In this document: positions 1-8,901 of the stretch, one piece after another | Position numbering within the stretch: the first letter of the stretch is position 1 | Layout: every line of letters begins with the position of its first letter | From: Bacillus pseudomycoides | Lineage (GTDB): Bacteria > Bacillota > Bacilli > Bacillales > Bacillaceae_G | Reading direction: 5' to 3' | Assembly: GCF_002582035.1 (NCBI RefSeq) | Contig: NZ_NUQE01000044.1 | Location: 20,545-84,544, forward strand | Length of the DNA: 64,000 bases | The notes under the pieces: generated by a model | The model's database searches: none | Seen by the model: only the letters and a program-made list of their open reading frames with translations | Told to the model about the DNA's origin: nothing | Program-made: the position numbers and the translations under genes

Positions 1-49
1 GTAATGGGGTAAGAATCCATTATGTTAAACCAATAATATAATGACATAA

Positions 50-77
50 TTGACAAAACATGCAATGATGTTATAAT
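50..77 (+). promoter_or_regulatory. Putative sigma-A promoter for the RHH gene
   Basis: TTGACA at 50-55 and TATAAT at 72-77 are separated by 16 nt and lie about 57 nt upstream of the first ORF. This matches the sigma-A consensus at every position, with a slightly short spacer. Read directly from sequence; activity is inferred. Confidence 0.6.
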
Positions 78-134
78 TATACATTGTTATATAGGTAACA
101 AAATATCATTTTTTAACGAGAAGGATGTGAAATT

Positions 135-422
135 ATGAAACAACATAATGAACAAATACATGGGAAAAATCAAAAAAATAAAGTTGAACGTGTACAAACT
201 GGCATTAGGATGGAAAAAAGAATGGTAAAAGTTTTAAAAGCCATGGCAGAGTATCACGAAATTTCACTAGGCGTTCTTCTTGAAAGAATGGTTCTTCATG
301 CTTTTGAAAACAAACCTGTGTTTAGCCAAGAGAGTCTTGAAAAGGTTAAAGTTATAAAAGAAGTTTATGATATGGATTATGGTTTAGAAATAATCAATAA
401 GTGGGATAATTCAGAAAAATAG
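135..422 (+). CDS. Small ribbon-helix-helix-like protein
   Basis: A 95-residue basic protein with AAGGATGTGAA as ribosome-binding site. The stretch from about residue 20 to 60 (QTGIRMEKRMVKVLKAMAEY, then a second helix ISLGVLLERMVLHAF) looks like the strand-helix-helix core of CopG/Arc-type repressors, with a short N-terminal tail rich in Lys and Asn. No toxin gene follows, so an antitoxin role is not supported. It has its own promoter-like sequence and stands alone. Assignment is by pattern only; a generic conserved hypothetical is the alternative. Confidence 0.6.
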   Translation: MKQHNEQIHGKNQKNKVERVQTGIRMEKRMVKVLKAMAEYHEISLGVLLERMVLHAFENKPVFSQESLEKVKVIKEVYDMDYGLEIINKWDNSEK

Positions 423-514
423 AATGATTATTTTTAAATACAGTATCATCTAGATTTTTTGTAAACTATCCATGAAGTAAAGAAACTAAATAAAATTATC
501 AGGAGCGATATTAA

Positions 515-1514
515 ATGAAATTTAGTACATTAACAATATTTGATAATTATCCCAATCAATCATCCCGAACCCCTAGACAATTTTATAACGAAGTATTGGA
601 ACAAGCCGTTCGGGCTGAAGAAATGAATTTTGATGGGGTATGGTTTGCAGAACATCATTTCTCAGATTTTGGTATTAATCCCTCTCCAGCAGTTCTGCTC
701 GCTGCGGTATCTCAAAGGACGAATAGAATTCGTCTTGGTGTGGGTGTTTCAGTACTTCCATTACACAACCCTATACGAGTTGCCGAAGATTATGCGATGG
801 TTGATCTTTTATCAAACGGAAGATTAGATTTGGGGTTAGGTAGTGGATATGCACAGAAGGAATTTGATGGTTTTAATATTTCATTGGAGGACAAAACTGA
901 GCGTTTTAACGAGTCTCTAGAAGTGTTACGTAAGGCATGGTCAGGAAAGCTTTTTTCTCATCAAGGGAAATTTTTTCAATACAAAGACCTTAGGCTTAAT
1001 GTTCAACCAACACAAGCTACGTTTCCGCCTTACTGGATTGCAACCTCTAGTGAAAAAGGTGTTAGTCATGTTGCTAGTATGGGAAACAAATTCATGGGGC
1101 TTGGGTTTAGTAAATCACGAGATGAATTAGCAAAGCTGATTGATACTTACAAGAATACGTATCTAAAGTCAGGATACGGTAATCCAGAAGAGTTGGAAAT
1201 CCCTGTTGGAAATCCCTGTTGCATTTCATGTTCATGTTGGTGAAACATATGCAGATGCTGAATCCAATGCAAAAGATCCTTATCAACTATTTATGAATAC
1301 TCCGCGTGGGACGAATATCTCATATGAAGACCTTAAACATAAATTCAATCCAGTAATAGGAAGTCCTAATGAAGTTATTAAACAAATTCAGTCCTACAGG
1401 GAAATAGGTGTTACGAATTTTATGGCAGTAATGAATTTTGGTGGATTAGAACATCATAAAGTACTTTCATCCCTAGACTTATTTGGTAAGTATGTAATTA
1501 CAGCATGTAAGTGA
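515..1514 (+). pseudogene. LLM-class flavin-dependent oxidoreductase, frameshifted
   Basis: Bacterial luciferase-like monooxygenase, which would use reduced flavin and O2 on an unknown substrate. The first frame (to 1243) carries the family's N-terminal strand, the FAEHHF motif near residue 47 and LLSNGRLDLGLGSGY near 98. The second frame (1206-1514) carries the C-terminal end of the barrel. A perfect 13-bp tandem duplication, TTGGAAATCCCTG at 1193-1205 and 1206-1218, shifts the frame; removing one copy restores ELEIPVAFHVHVGETYAD and one ORF of about 328 residues. Start: AGGAG at about 500 precedes ATG 515. The gene is probably inactive in this strain unless the repeat contracts. A sequencing error is unlikely because a whole 13-mer is repeated exactly. 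Confidence 0.88.
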
Positions 1515-1650
1515 AAAATTGATTGTTCCCTAAAACCAAAAAATGAATTTAATTCTCATAAATAAATATAGAGAGAAAAAATTTCGTTTTGGGAATACTT
1601 CAAAATATTAGCTTGATGGCAATGCGGCAAGACCCCTAAAAGAACAATTT
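1515..1650. repeat. Dispersed degenerate repeat, copy 1
   Basis: About 125 bp beginning ATTGTTCCCTAAAAC, through TCTCATAAATAA, to TTGATGGCAATGCGGCAAGA. It matches, with substitutions and small indels, a second stretch at 16525-16655 in the same orientation. Both copies lie in intergenic DNA just after a gene's stop codon and have no ORF. Terminal inverted repeats were not recognised. It may be a decayed non-autonomous element or an insertion-sequence end. Confidence 0.55.
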
Positions 1651-1781
1651 CCTTCGTCGGCATGGATTAAAGAGTTAATATAGGCTTTTCTTAGAAAGTT
1701 CACTCTAAACACTTGACTTATAGGCTTTATTTTTAATAGAATTAATCTTCGACTAAAAATTTCAACGAATAGGAGGGAATT

Positions 1782-3896
1782 ATGGACATGAAGGAAATAT
1801 ATGAACAAGAGTTAGAGAAATTAAATAATACGCTTTCGCAAATTAATCAGCAATTGGACAAGCTGGAGAGTGTTCCGGTTTATCATGGAGTAAATTTTAC
1901 AGAACAAGTGCTTGAAACTATACGAGAATCTAGTCGGCAAAGACTTCGAATTGCCAGTCAAGAACCTTACTTTGGACGTTTAGATTTTCAAGAAGAAGGA
2001 GAGCTGCAGCCAAAACCCGTCTATATTGGTAAAGTTGGTGCTTCTGATGAAGAAACGCAGCAACCAATTGTCGTTGATTGGCGAGCGCCTGTTGCAAGTA
2101 TGTTTTATTCATTTACTGGAGGAGAGGATGTAGCTTTTTATGATTCTCCAGAAGGGATCGTTGAAGGACTTGTTCATTTAAAACGCAACATTGCTATTCG
2201 AAAGCAAGCATTAGAACGAGTTGTAGATACATATGTAAGAGGAAGTGATGATCTATCACTAGCGGATGATTTTCTTCTCTATCGCTTAGGAGAAAATAAA
2301 GATAACAAGTTAAAAGATATCGTTTCAACGATTCAATCAGAACAAAACGAAATTATTCGTGCGGAAAAAAATGTCCCCCTCATTATTCAAGGTGTTGCAG
2401 GTAGTGGAAAAACAACGATTGCCTTGCATCGTCTTGCTTTTTTAATTTATCAATATCGTGAGCAGCTCAGTGCTGAGAAAATGATAGTTTTTGCACCTAA
2501 CAGTATATTTCTTGATTATATATCTAGCGTATTACCAGAGCTTGGTGTTGGTGATATTCATCAAACTACATTTCAGGATTGGGCATTACATACTTTAGAA
2601 AATAGTGTTTCTGTACAGAGTACTGATAAACAATTGCAACAAGCATTCTCTATTCATAAGGACAAAGATGAGATAGCGGCTGGTCAATTAAAAGGATCCA
2701 TAGAGTTTCAAGTGTTTATCAATCAGAGTCTGTCCAACTACGAAAAAAGTATCGTGCTAACGAAAGATTTTGAGCCTTGGGACTATTCAGTATTACAAGG
2801 AGAGGTAATTCAGCAGTGGTTTGAAACAGAATATAAACACTATCCGTTAGGAAAGCGACGAGAACGGATTGTTGCTCGCATGAAGCGTTGGATTGAGATG
2901 GAACTCAAAATGATTTCAGATACAAATAAAAGAAAACAACTAAAAAAACAAGCAACACAAAGACTTAATAGCTATTTAAAATTTTGGCCGAAGATGAATG
3001 CGCTATCCTTTTACAGTACGTTAATGAAACAAGAAGATATTTTAAGTGTGTTGCCAGCTGAACTTGTACAAGAAACAGCGAAAAAATGCCGAAAAAAAGA
3101 GGTTACTCTAGAAGATTTAGCACCACTTATCTATATTCATCACTATTTAGAGGGAATAAAACCTGGGCAAAAATTTCATCATGTTGTGATTGATGAAGCA
3201 CAAGACTTTTCTCCGTTTCAACTTTCCATCTTAAAAGAAATAACACTTGGAAATTCCTTTACTATTTTAGGTGATTTATCACAAGCTATTCATGAATATC
3301 AAGGTATTCACGATTGGCAACAGTTTCAAGAAGTATTTAATCAAAATGCCCAGTACTACGAATTAACGAGAAGTTACCGCTCAACAAAGGAAATTATTCA
3401 CTTTGCAAATGAAGTCATTCAAAATGCCAATATTCCAGTAGGGCTTGCCAATCCTGTTTTTCGCAGCGGTGAAAGTGTAAAAATGATCTCGACAAATGAT
3501 CAATTTCAATCTGTTTTATCTACTGTAAAGACCATGCAAGAACAACACGTAAAAACGATTGCTATCATTGGGCGAACTGAGGAAGAGTGCCGTGAGATAT
3601 ACGGAAAACTCACAGATGCTGGTATTTCTACAAATATAATAGAAGCCAATCAAAGTAAATATGAAGGCGGCATTTCAGTCGTTCCTGTTTATTTAGCAAA
3701 AGGATTAGAATTCGACGCAGTACTACTTATCGATGTAGATGCAACTCATTATAAACAAACAAAACAAGATGCTAAATTGCTATATGTCGGATGTACTCGT
3801 TCTCTACATGACTTACGGATTTTTTATTCAGGGACATGTTCACCTTTAATTCAACAAATTCCAAGAGAATTGTATGAAGAAAGGATAGATGTTTAA
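1782..3896 (+). CDS. helD: HelD-like superfamily 1 helicase (RNA polymerase recycling factor)
   Basis: 704 residues. The N-terminal 60 residues form a long charged coiled coil (KEIYEQELEKLNNTLSQI), as in HelD proteins that reach into RNA polymerase channels. Walker A GVAGSGKTT lies near residue 205, Walker B VIDEAQDFS near 470, then GDLSQAIHEYQG, SYRST and the C-terminal LAKGLEFDAVLLID and LYVGCTRS motifs of UvrD/Rep helicases. HelD of Bacillus releases stalled RNA polymerase from DNA using ATP. ATG 1782 follows AGGAGG with 6-nt spacing. Length is slightly below the 770 residues typical of B. subtilis. It is monocistronic, ending near a convergent terminator. Paralogues in the group mean the exact cellular role is inferred. 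Confidence 0.88.
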   Translation: MDMKEIYEQELEKLNNTLSQINQQLDKLESVPVYHGVNFTEQVLETIRESSRQRLRIASQEPYFGRLDFQEEGELQPKPVYIGKVGASDEETQQPIVVDWRAPVASMFYSFTGGEDVAFYDSPEGIVEGLVHLKRNIAIRKQALERVVDTYVRGSDDLSLADDFLLYRLGENKDNKLKDIVSTIQSEQNEIIRAEKNVPLIIQGVAGSGKTTIALHRLAFLIYQYREQLSAEKMIVFAPNSIFLDYISSVLPELGVGDIHQTTFQDWALHTLENSVSVQSTDKQLQQAFSIHKDKDEIAAGQLKGSIEFQVFINQSLSNYEKSIVLTKDFEPWDYSVLQGEVIQQWFETEYKHYPLGKRRERIVARMKRWIEMELKMISDTNKRKQLKKQATQRLNSYLKFWPKMNALSFYSTLMKQEDILSVLPAELVQETAKKCRKKEVTLEDLAPLIYIHHYLEGIKPGQKFHHVVIDEAQDFSPFQLSILKEITLGNSFTILGDLSQAIHEYQGIHDWQQFQEVFNQNAQYYELTRSYRSTKEIIHFANEVIQNANIPVGLANPVFRSGESVKMISTNDQFQSVLSTVKTMQEQHVKTIAIIGRTEEECREIYGKLTDAGISTNIIEANQSKYEGGISVVPVYLAKGLEFDAVLLIDVDATHYKQTKQDAKLLYVGCTRSLHDLRIFYSGTCSPLIQQIPRELYEERIDV

Positions 3897-3919
3897 TCAA
3901 ACTAGAACAGAAATTAAAA

Positions 3920-3969
3920 AGATGTAGCTCAAAGAAGTACTTTATACTAGTACCTTTAGGGCTACATCT
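3920..3969 (-). terminator. Rho-independent terminator of rpiA
   Basis: Arms AGATGTAGC (3920-3928) and GCTACATCT (3961-3969) are perfect complements. On the minus strand the stem is followed by TTTTTAATTT, and the right arm overlaps the rpiA stop codon. It may also stop the convergent helD transcript. Confidence 0.7.
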
Positions 3970-4651
3970 ATTTGTTCTGAGATATTAATTTTTTCACACC
4001 ATTACTTTTACCAATAACAACTATATGAGCCATGTTAATGAATAATCCTGTCTCAACCACACCTGTTAATGTTTTCAAAAATTGATGTGTTTCAATTGGA
4101 TTTGCTATGAACTCAGGAAAAGCACAATCTACAATGAAATTTCCATTGTCTGTTATGTAAGGTTTATTATTTTGAAGACGTAAAGTAGTTGTACAATCTA
4201 ATAATGTGCAGATTCTCTGTGCTGTATGCTCTGCTGCAAAAGGAACAACTTCAACAGGCAACGGAAATTCCCCTAAACGGGACACTAATTTAGATTCATC
4301 TGCTACGATAATAAGCTGTTTTGATGCAGTTGCGACTAACTTTTCGCGAAGAAGTGCACCGCCGCCGCCTTTTGTTAATTGTAAATCATCACTAATTTCA
4401 TCTGCTCCATCAATAGTCAAATCAAGTTCATCTACTTCAGATAAAGACACTAAAGGAATTTGTAACTCTTTTGCAAGTTGTTCTGTTTGTTTAGAAGTAG
4501 GTACACCACGAATTGATAGACCTTCTCTTACAAGTTCTCCTAATTTTTGTATTGTCCAATATACAGTTGAGCCCGTACCGAGCCCAATTGTCATACCTTC
4601 TTTTATGAAATCAACAGCGTATTCGCCAGCTAAGCGCTTTGTATGCAACAT
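3968..4651 (-). CDS. rpiA: Ribose-5-phosphate isomerase A
   Basis: Interconverts ribose 5-phosphate and ribulose 5-phosphate in the non-oxidative pentose phosphate pathway; cytoplasmic. The 227 residues contain the family motifs in order: GLGTGSTVYWTI near residue 22 (phosphate loop), TIDGADEI near 79 (substrate-binding Asp residues) and KGGGGALLREK near 93 (catalytic Glu and Lys). This is the full family length. It lies 20 bp downstream of the ferredoxin gene on the same strand, so the two may be co-transcribed, and it ends in a hairpin terminator. Confidence 0.95.
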   Translation of the reverse strand: MLHTKRLAGEYAVDFIKEGMTIGLGTGSTVYWTIQKLGELVREGLSIRGVPTSKQTEQLAKELQIPLVSLSEVDELDLTIDGADEISDDLQLTKGGGGALLREKLVATASKQLIIVADESKLVSRLGEFPLPVEVVPFAAEHTAQRICTLLDCTTTLRLQNNKPYITDNGNFIVDCAFPEFIANPIETHQFLKTLTGVVETGLFINMAHIVVIGKSNGVKKLISQNK

Positions 4652-4671
4652 AGTACCTCCTCATCATACAA

Positions 4672-4992
4672 TTATTCAGTTGGCCTTGGTCCCGCATCCA
4701 TTCCGGAAGTCTCCACTGTTAAGACAGGACGTACTGTCATATCTGCATTCACATACACTTGGCACGATAAACGTAAGTGATCCTCTATACCTTTTTCTGC
4801 AAATACATACTTTTCAATCTTGTTAGGTTCACAAAAATCACCATTTAATATTTCTACTCGGCAAGTTGTACATTTTGCTTTTCCACCGCAGCGGTGAAGA
4901 ATATTCACACCATTATCTTCCAATGCTAATACTAATTTTGTTCCCGCTTCCACTTCAAAAGTTCCTGTTCCTGGAACGGTTATTTTTGGCAT
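4672..4992 (-). CDS. 2Fe-2S ferredoxin (plant/adrenodoxin fold)
   Basis: 106-residue electron carrier. The cluster ligands are visible as HRCGGKAKCTTCR (three Cys in the CX5CX2C pattern, residues about 35-43) and a fourth Cys in LSCQVY near residue 77. ATG follows AAGGAGGAGATAAA. Ferredoxins of this type deliver electrons to monooxygenases or to Fe-S assembly; the redox partner is not evident from the neighbours, as rpiA downstream is metabolically unrelated. Confidence 0.92.
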   Translation of the reverse strand: MPKITVPGTGTFEVEAGTKLVLALEDNGVNILHRCGGKAKCTTCRVEILNGDFCEPNKIEKYVFAEKGIEDHLRLSCQVYVNADMTVRPVLTVETSGMDAGPRPTE

Positions 4993-5162
4993 TTTATCTC
5001 CTCCTTATATAAAATATGAATAATATAATTATCACCTTATAAACATGAGAGCATACAACGTTCTCCAAATGAAAAAAGTGTTAGAAAAAATTTATAACTT
5101 CCGTAACTTTTTTCTTTATTTAATCGTTTATTAAATAAGCGCGCTTAAAAGGAGTGATCACT

Positions 5163-5855
5163 TTGAATACGAAAATAAAGCTGATTTCACAATCTAATTT
5201 AGAAATTGAACAATCAAATAGATCTATTATTATTAAACATTATGCGGAACTAAAGCGTTATTGTACATTTTTAACAAAAAACACATGGGACGGAGAAGAT
5301 CTCGCGCAAGAAACGATATGTAAAGTATTGAAGAAATATACGAATGCGGAATGGAACCAAAGTATTTGTTTAACGTTATTATACAAAGTGGCTCGTAATC
5401 AATGGCTGGATCAAATGAGAACAAAAGCATATGAAAGAGAGAATGGTCAAGAAGCTTCTTATGAACCACATGCAAACGTTGCTGAAATGTACGCTTTAAT
5501 CGAAACAATGCTATCTTGTTTAAATGAAATGCAAACTGTCATTTTCTTATTAAAGGATGTGTTTGAATATAGCTTAGCTGATATCGCGACCATTACTTCT
5601 ATGTCAGAAGGGGCCGTAAAAGCTTCATTATTTCGAACACGCAATAAATTAAAAACGATAAATGAAGAGGAAGGTTTTGCATCTTCAAAAGATATAGAAG
5701 AAATTGAAATACTTGTAAAAGCAATTCGGCAAGAAACGCCTGAGTTATTGGTAAAACTTGTACCAACACTGCGATTTTCAAGAGTCTCGCTACAACAACC
5801 ATTACTTTTATTGCACAAAAAATCTTCTTACAACTGTTTCTCATGTGCTGCTTAA
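5163..5855 (+). CDS. Sigma-70 family (ECF-like) RNA polymerase sigma factor
   Basis: 230 residues. Region 2 lies at about residues 20-85 (YCTFLTKNTWDGEDLAQETI, VARNQWLDQMR), and region 4 is seen as FLLKDVFEYSLADIATITSM followed by SEGAVKASLFRTRNKLK. The C-terminal 70 residues are an unassigned extension ending in CFSCAA. TTG 5163 is chosen because AAAAGGAG (5147-5154) has 8-nt spacing to it, whereas GTG 5154 lies inside the Shine-Dalgarno sequence. A perfect palindrome TAAGCGCGCTTA (5136-5147) lies directly upstream. No anti-sigma gene follows; clpP starts 25 nt downstream. Which promoters it serves is unknown. Confidence 0.85.
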   Translation: MNTKIKLISQSNLEIEQSNRSIIIKHYAELKRYCTFLTKNTWDGEDLAQETICKVLKKYTNAEWNQSICLTLLYKVARNQWLDQMRTKAYERENGQEASYEPHANVAEMYALIETMLSCLNEMQTVIFLLKDVFEYSLADIATITSMSEGAVKASLFRTRNKLKTINEEEGFASSKDIEEIEILVKAIRQETPELLVKLVPTLRFSRVSLQQPLLLLHKKSSYNCFSCAA

Positions 5856-5879
5856 ACTAAAATGATGGAGGGGTTTTTC

Positions 5880-6455
5880 ATGAATACGATTCCTTATGTT
5901 ATAGAGCAAACGAAACTTGGAGAACGTTCATATGATATTTATTCAAGATTATTAAAGGATAGAATTATTATGATTGGTCAAGAAATTAATGATCAAGTCG
6001 CCAGCAGTGTTGTTGCACAGTTGTTATTTCTCGCTGCGGAAGATTCAGATAAAGACATATCTATTTATATAAACAGTCCTGGCGGCTCTACTTCTGCGGG
6101 CTTTGCAATTTTAGATACGATGAATTATATTAAACCGGATGTACAAACCATTTGTATCGGTTTAGCTGCTTCATTCGGAGCATTATTGCTACTAGCAGGA
6201 GCAGAAGGGAAACGATTTGCTTTACCGAATAGCGAAATTATGATTCATCAACCACTCGGCGGAACGCAGGGGCAAGCAACCGAAATTGAAATTTCCGCAA
6301 GACGAATTTTGAAGTTGAAAGAACATATCAATCAAATCATTGCCGATAAAACAGGGCAGCCTATTGAAAAGGTAGCGAATGATACGGAACGGGATTATTT
6401 TATGAGCGCAGAAGAGGCAAAAACATATGGTATTGTAGACGGAATCGTCGGTTAA
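5880..6455 (+). CDS. clpP: ATP-dependent Clp protease proteolytic subunit (ClpP paralogue)
   Basis: Serine peptidase subunit that forms tetradecameric barrels fed by Clp ATPases. The nucleophile Ser sits in [14 protein letters not shown] (the usual GMAASMGAFLL), the His in [12 protein letters not shown], and the Asp in [11 protein letters not shown]. 191 residues is full length. ATG 5880 is preferred over 5862 because GGAGGGG precedes it at good spacing. The B. cereus group carries more than one clpP, and this copy, coupled to a sigma factor gene, looks like the accessory paralogue rather than the housekeeping one. That placement is inference. Confidence 0.92.
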   Translation: MNTIPYVIEQTKLGERSYDIYSRLLKDRIIMIGQEINDQVASSVVAQLLFLAAEDSDKDISIYINSPGGSTSAGFAILDTMNYIKPDVQTICIGLAASFGALLLLAGAEGKRFALPNSEIMIHQPLGGTQGQATEIEISARRILKLKEHINQIIADKTGQPIEKVANDTERDYFMSAEEAKTYGIVDGIVG

Positions 6456-6461
6456 TACTGC

Positions 6462-6502
6462 AAAGAGGTTGTTAGAACATATCGTTCAACAACCTCTTTT
6501 TT
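6462..6502 (+). terminator. Terminator after clpP
   Basis: Perfect 12-bp stem, AAAGAGGTTGTT with AACAACCTCTTT, followed by a T-run; it begins 7 nt after the clpP stop. Confidence 0.85.
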
Positions 6503-6606
6503 AGATTTACAAACAATTGAATTTTCTTAATTGATAGAATAAAATGAAAATATTATATATTCTTCAGTATCAATATATAAAATACATATTATTTAAGGGG
6601 TTTGTA

Positions 6607-7656
6607 ATGCAAAGAAAAAGATTAAGAGATTTAGATATTCATATTGGTAAATTGAAGCCAGGAACATTTAACGCAATTACAGATGTAGAAGGTGTAATCG
6701 TCGGTCACAAAACGATTTTAGATGAGGATGTGTGTTCAGGACTTACTGTTATTCTACCTAACAACGGGAATTTAACAGGATCTCATTTTCCAGCGGGCTT
6801 TTTTTCTTTTAATGGAACTGGTGAATTCACAGGAAGTCATTGGATTGATGAAACAGGCACTTTAGTAACTCCTATTGTTTTTACCGGCAGTCATTTACTT
6901 GGATTAGCGCACCATTTTCTTTCGCGTGCCACAAGAAGAATCGAAAATTTAGAGCCTTTCTCAAATGGAATAGTGGCAGAAACGTGGGATGGTTGGTTAA
7001 GTGATTTAGAAAAAACATCCATGACATATGAAGACTTAGAAGAAGCGATTATACATGCTAAATCTGGAGCAGTTGAAGAAGGAAATGTTGGCGGCGGTAC
7101 AGGAATGATCTGTTTTGAATTTAAAGGCGGTATCGGTACTTCATCACGAATTATTCAGTGTGACTCAGGGACTTACACAGTTGGCGCTCTTGTACAAACT
7201 AATTTTGGTAGAAGAGAAGATCTTATTATTAATCATAAACCTGTTGGAAGCATATTAAATGAAATTGAAGTACCATTACCATGGAGTACTCCGGAAAACG
7301 CAGGATCTCTTCTCGTTACAGTCGCAACGGACGCTCCATTATTGCCTTCACAATGTGAAAGGATATCAAAAAGAGCATCGCTAGCGATGGCTAAGATAGG
7401 TGCTATTGGAGAAGAGGGCAGCGGAGATTTTTTTCTGACTTTTTCAACCGGTAATTGCTATTCTTATGTTGATGAAACACCTTATCCTATCAATATGTTT
7501 CCATCAGAACAGTTAGATTTTATTTTTGAAGCAGCGATTGAATCTGTTCAAGAAGCCATTATTAATTCTATGTGTATGGCAGAAAGTATAACAGGACAAA
7601 AGCAAAGACGAGTGCATGCATTGCCGTTAGACAAATTAGTAGAAATTTCAAAATAA
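6607..7656 (+). CDS. P1 family (DmpA-type) aminopeptidase
   Basis: 349 residues counting from ATG 6607 (AAGGGG upstream; an earlier in-frame ATG at 6544 lacks a ribosome-binding site). Family landmarks: ITDVEGVIVGHKTI near the N-terminus, EEGNVGGGTGMICFEFKGG mid-protein and VATDAPLLPSQCERISKRAS towards the end. DmpA/BapA enzymes are self-cleaving N-terminal nucleophile hydrolases that release N-terminal residues from peptides or beta-peptides. The usual cleavage site, a Ser after Gly-Asn, would be expected around residues 230-260 and was not confidently located. Monocistronic, followed by a bcr1 element. Confidence 0.88.
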   Translation: MQRKRLRDLDIHIGKLKPGTFNAITDVEGVIVGHKTILDEDVCSGLTVILPNNGNLTGSHFPAGFFSFNGTGEFTGSHWIDETGTLVTPIVFTGSHLLGLAHHFLSRATRRIENLEPFSNGIVAETWDGWLSDLEKTSMTYEDLEEAIIHAKSGAVEEGNVGGGTGMICFEFKGGIGTSSRIIQCDSGTYTVGALVQTNFGRREDLIINHKPVGSILNEIEVPLPWSTPENAGSLLVTVATDAPLLPSQCERISKRASLAMAKIGAIGEEGSGDFFLTFSTGNCYSYVDETPYPINMFPSEQLDFIFEAAIESVQEAIINSMCMAESITGQKQRRVHALPLDKLVEISK

Positions 7657-7697
7657 CAATAGGGGAATTATGTATGTTTTCTCATAATCAAAACTGT

Positions 7698-7851
7698 TTT
7701 ATCCCGCACTAACGGGCAGTAAGACCCCCACTTCAAGATCGAGAGAAGTGAAGAAGAAAGATGGGAGATAACTACCCGTAAAGACCTGATCGGTTCAACT
7801 AACCATCAGTGGGGGATGAAAAACCCCCCACTGATGGAAGTTTCACTTTAT
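7698..7851 (+). mobile_element. bcr1 repeat element, copy 1
   Basis: About 150-bp B. cereus group repeat with TTTAT at both ends (7698-7702 and 7847-7851). It starts ATCCCGCACTAACGGGCAGT, has the internal complementary blocks ACGGGCAGTAAGACCCCCAC and GGGAGATAACTACCCGT, and ends CCACTGATGGAAGTTTCACT. bcr1 is described as a non-autonomous, structured, mobile repeat with a 5-bp target duplication. It encodes no ORF. It lies between the peptidase and an acetyltransferase gene. Confidence 0.92.
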
Positions 7852-7942
7852 TTATAAGAAATACAAAAGGGGCATATACGTAACAGGTAGTGTGATTTGA
7901 TAGAGAGAACACGTCAAGGAGTGAATTAACATAAAAATAGAA

Positions 7943-8503
7943 ATGTTTTTTGAAGAATTTCCAGTTTTAAAATCTCGAAATTTAGTATTAAAGAAAATTG
8001 AAGATGCTCATTTACAGGGCGTATATGCAATCTATAGTAACAATAAAGTATTTGAATACTGCGGAATTATACCGAAACATAATATGAAGACGGTAAGTAA
8101 GATGATTCAACACTTTGAGAGAGACTATAATAAACAAAGTAGAATTAAGTGGGGGATTTTCCAAAAGAATGAAAGCGATATATTAGTTGGAATTATTGAA
8201 GCAATGGATTTTAATCGAAAGGTAAATATGGTCACAATCGGATACTTTTTAGCTGAAGAATACTGGGGAAAAGGGATTGCATCTGAAGCGGTTCATGCAG
8301 TTGTAAAATTTTTATTCGAGGATGTCCATATAAATAGAATTCAAGCTGAGGTTATGCCAGCGAATGACTTATCAAAGAAAGTACTTTTAAAGAACGGATT
8401 TATAAAAGAAGGATTATTAAGACAAGCTACTTTATGGTCTGGAAAAGGAGTCGTTGATTTAGAAATATATAGTATTCTTAAAGAAGATTATCAATATAGA
8501 TAA
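7943..8503 (+). CDS. GNAT family N-acetyltransferase (RimJ/RimL-like)
   Basis: Transfers acetyl from acetyl-CoA to an amine, possibly a ribosomal protein N-terminus or a drug. The acetyl-CoA loop appears as EEYWGKGIASEAVHAVV near residue 105, followed by NRIQAEVMPANDLSKKVLLK and NGFIKEGLLRQ. Oddity: the Shine-Dalgarno AAGGAGTG (7916-7923) is 7 nt from an in-frame ATA at 7931 but 19 nt from ATG 7943, suggesting that the original ATG mutated to ATA or that ATA initiates. The product would be 186 or 190 residues. Confidence 0.85.
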   Translation: MFFEEFPVLKSRNLVLKKIEDAHLQGVYAIYSNNKVFEYCGIIPKHNMKTVSKMIQHFERDYNKQSRIKWGIFQKNESDILVGIIEAMDFNRKVNMVTIGYFLAEEYWGKGIASEAVHAVVKFLFEDVHINRIQAEVMPANDLSKKVLLKNGFIKEGLLRQATLWSGKGVVDLEIYSILKEDYQYR

Positions 8504-8901
8504 AGTTATATTCACTTAGTTCGCACTTTTTTAGAGAAGCAATATCATTCATCTAATTTTTCATGATAACAAACCTCTAGCAACCATTATTCACTTATCA
8601 TTGTATTGCTATTAGAGAAATGAAAAAACTACAAAACAAAAATCTTAATTCTCATAATTAAGATTTTTTTGTTTTGAGATATCTTTTTTTTGTTAACTGA
8701 ATAGCGTTGGTGTGTTACACCCTGTATGAAAAAACAATCATCATTTATTCCTAACATTCGTAATAAAATGATGGTAGCAGCTTTGTAGAAATCCTTTTAA
8801 AAATCCTTACTAATAGATTAGAAAATTGATTATCTAATATCTACCTCTATAATGTATCCATCTTTAATAGAAGAACATTCATGTTAACAGGAGGAAGAGG
8901 A
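8504..8901. other. Intergenic region, 398 bp
   Basis: Contains a hairpin terminator (see 8636-8675) and otherwise AT-rich sequence with no ORF of note. A promoter for the DUF2515 gene should lie near 8820-8870 (TATAATGTATCC at 8849) but no clear -35 was found. Confidence 0.5.
8636..8675 (+). terminator. Symmetric hairpin terminator
   Basis: Arms ending AAAAATCTTAATT and AATTAAGATTTTT around a 5-nt loop, followed by TTTGTTTT. It lies about 130 nt after the acetyltransferase stop; the A-run before and T-run after would let it work in both directions. Confidence 0.7.

Noticed and set aside
1608-1808. 66-codon minus-strand ORF before helD
   Set aside because: Covers the helD ribosome-binding site in antisense and part of a dispersed repeat; no start signal.
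4206-4826. 206-codon plus-strand ORF over rpiA and ferredoxin
   Set aside because: Antisense to two clear genes, no start signals, unlikely composition.
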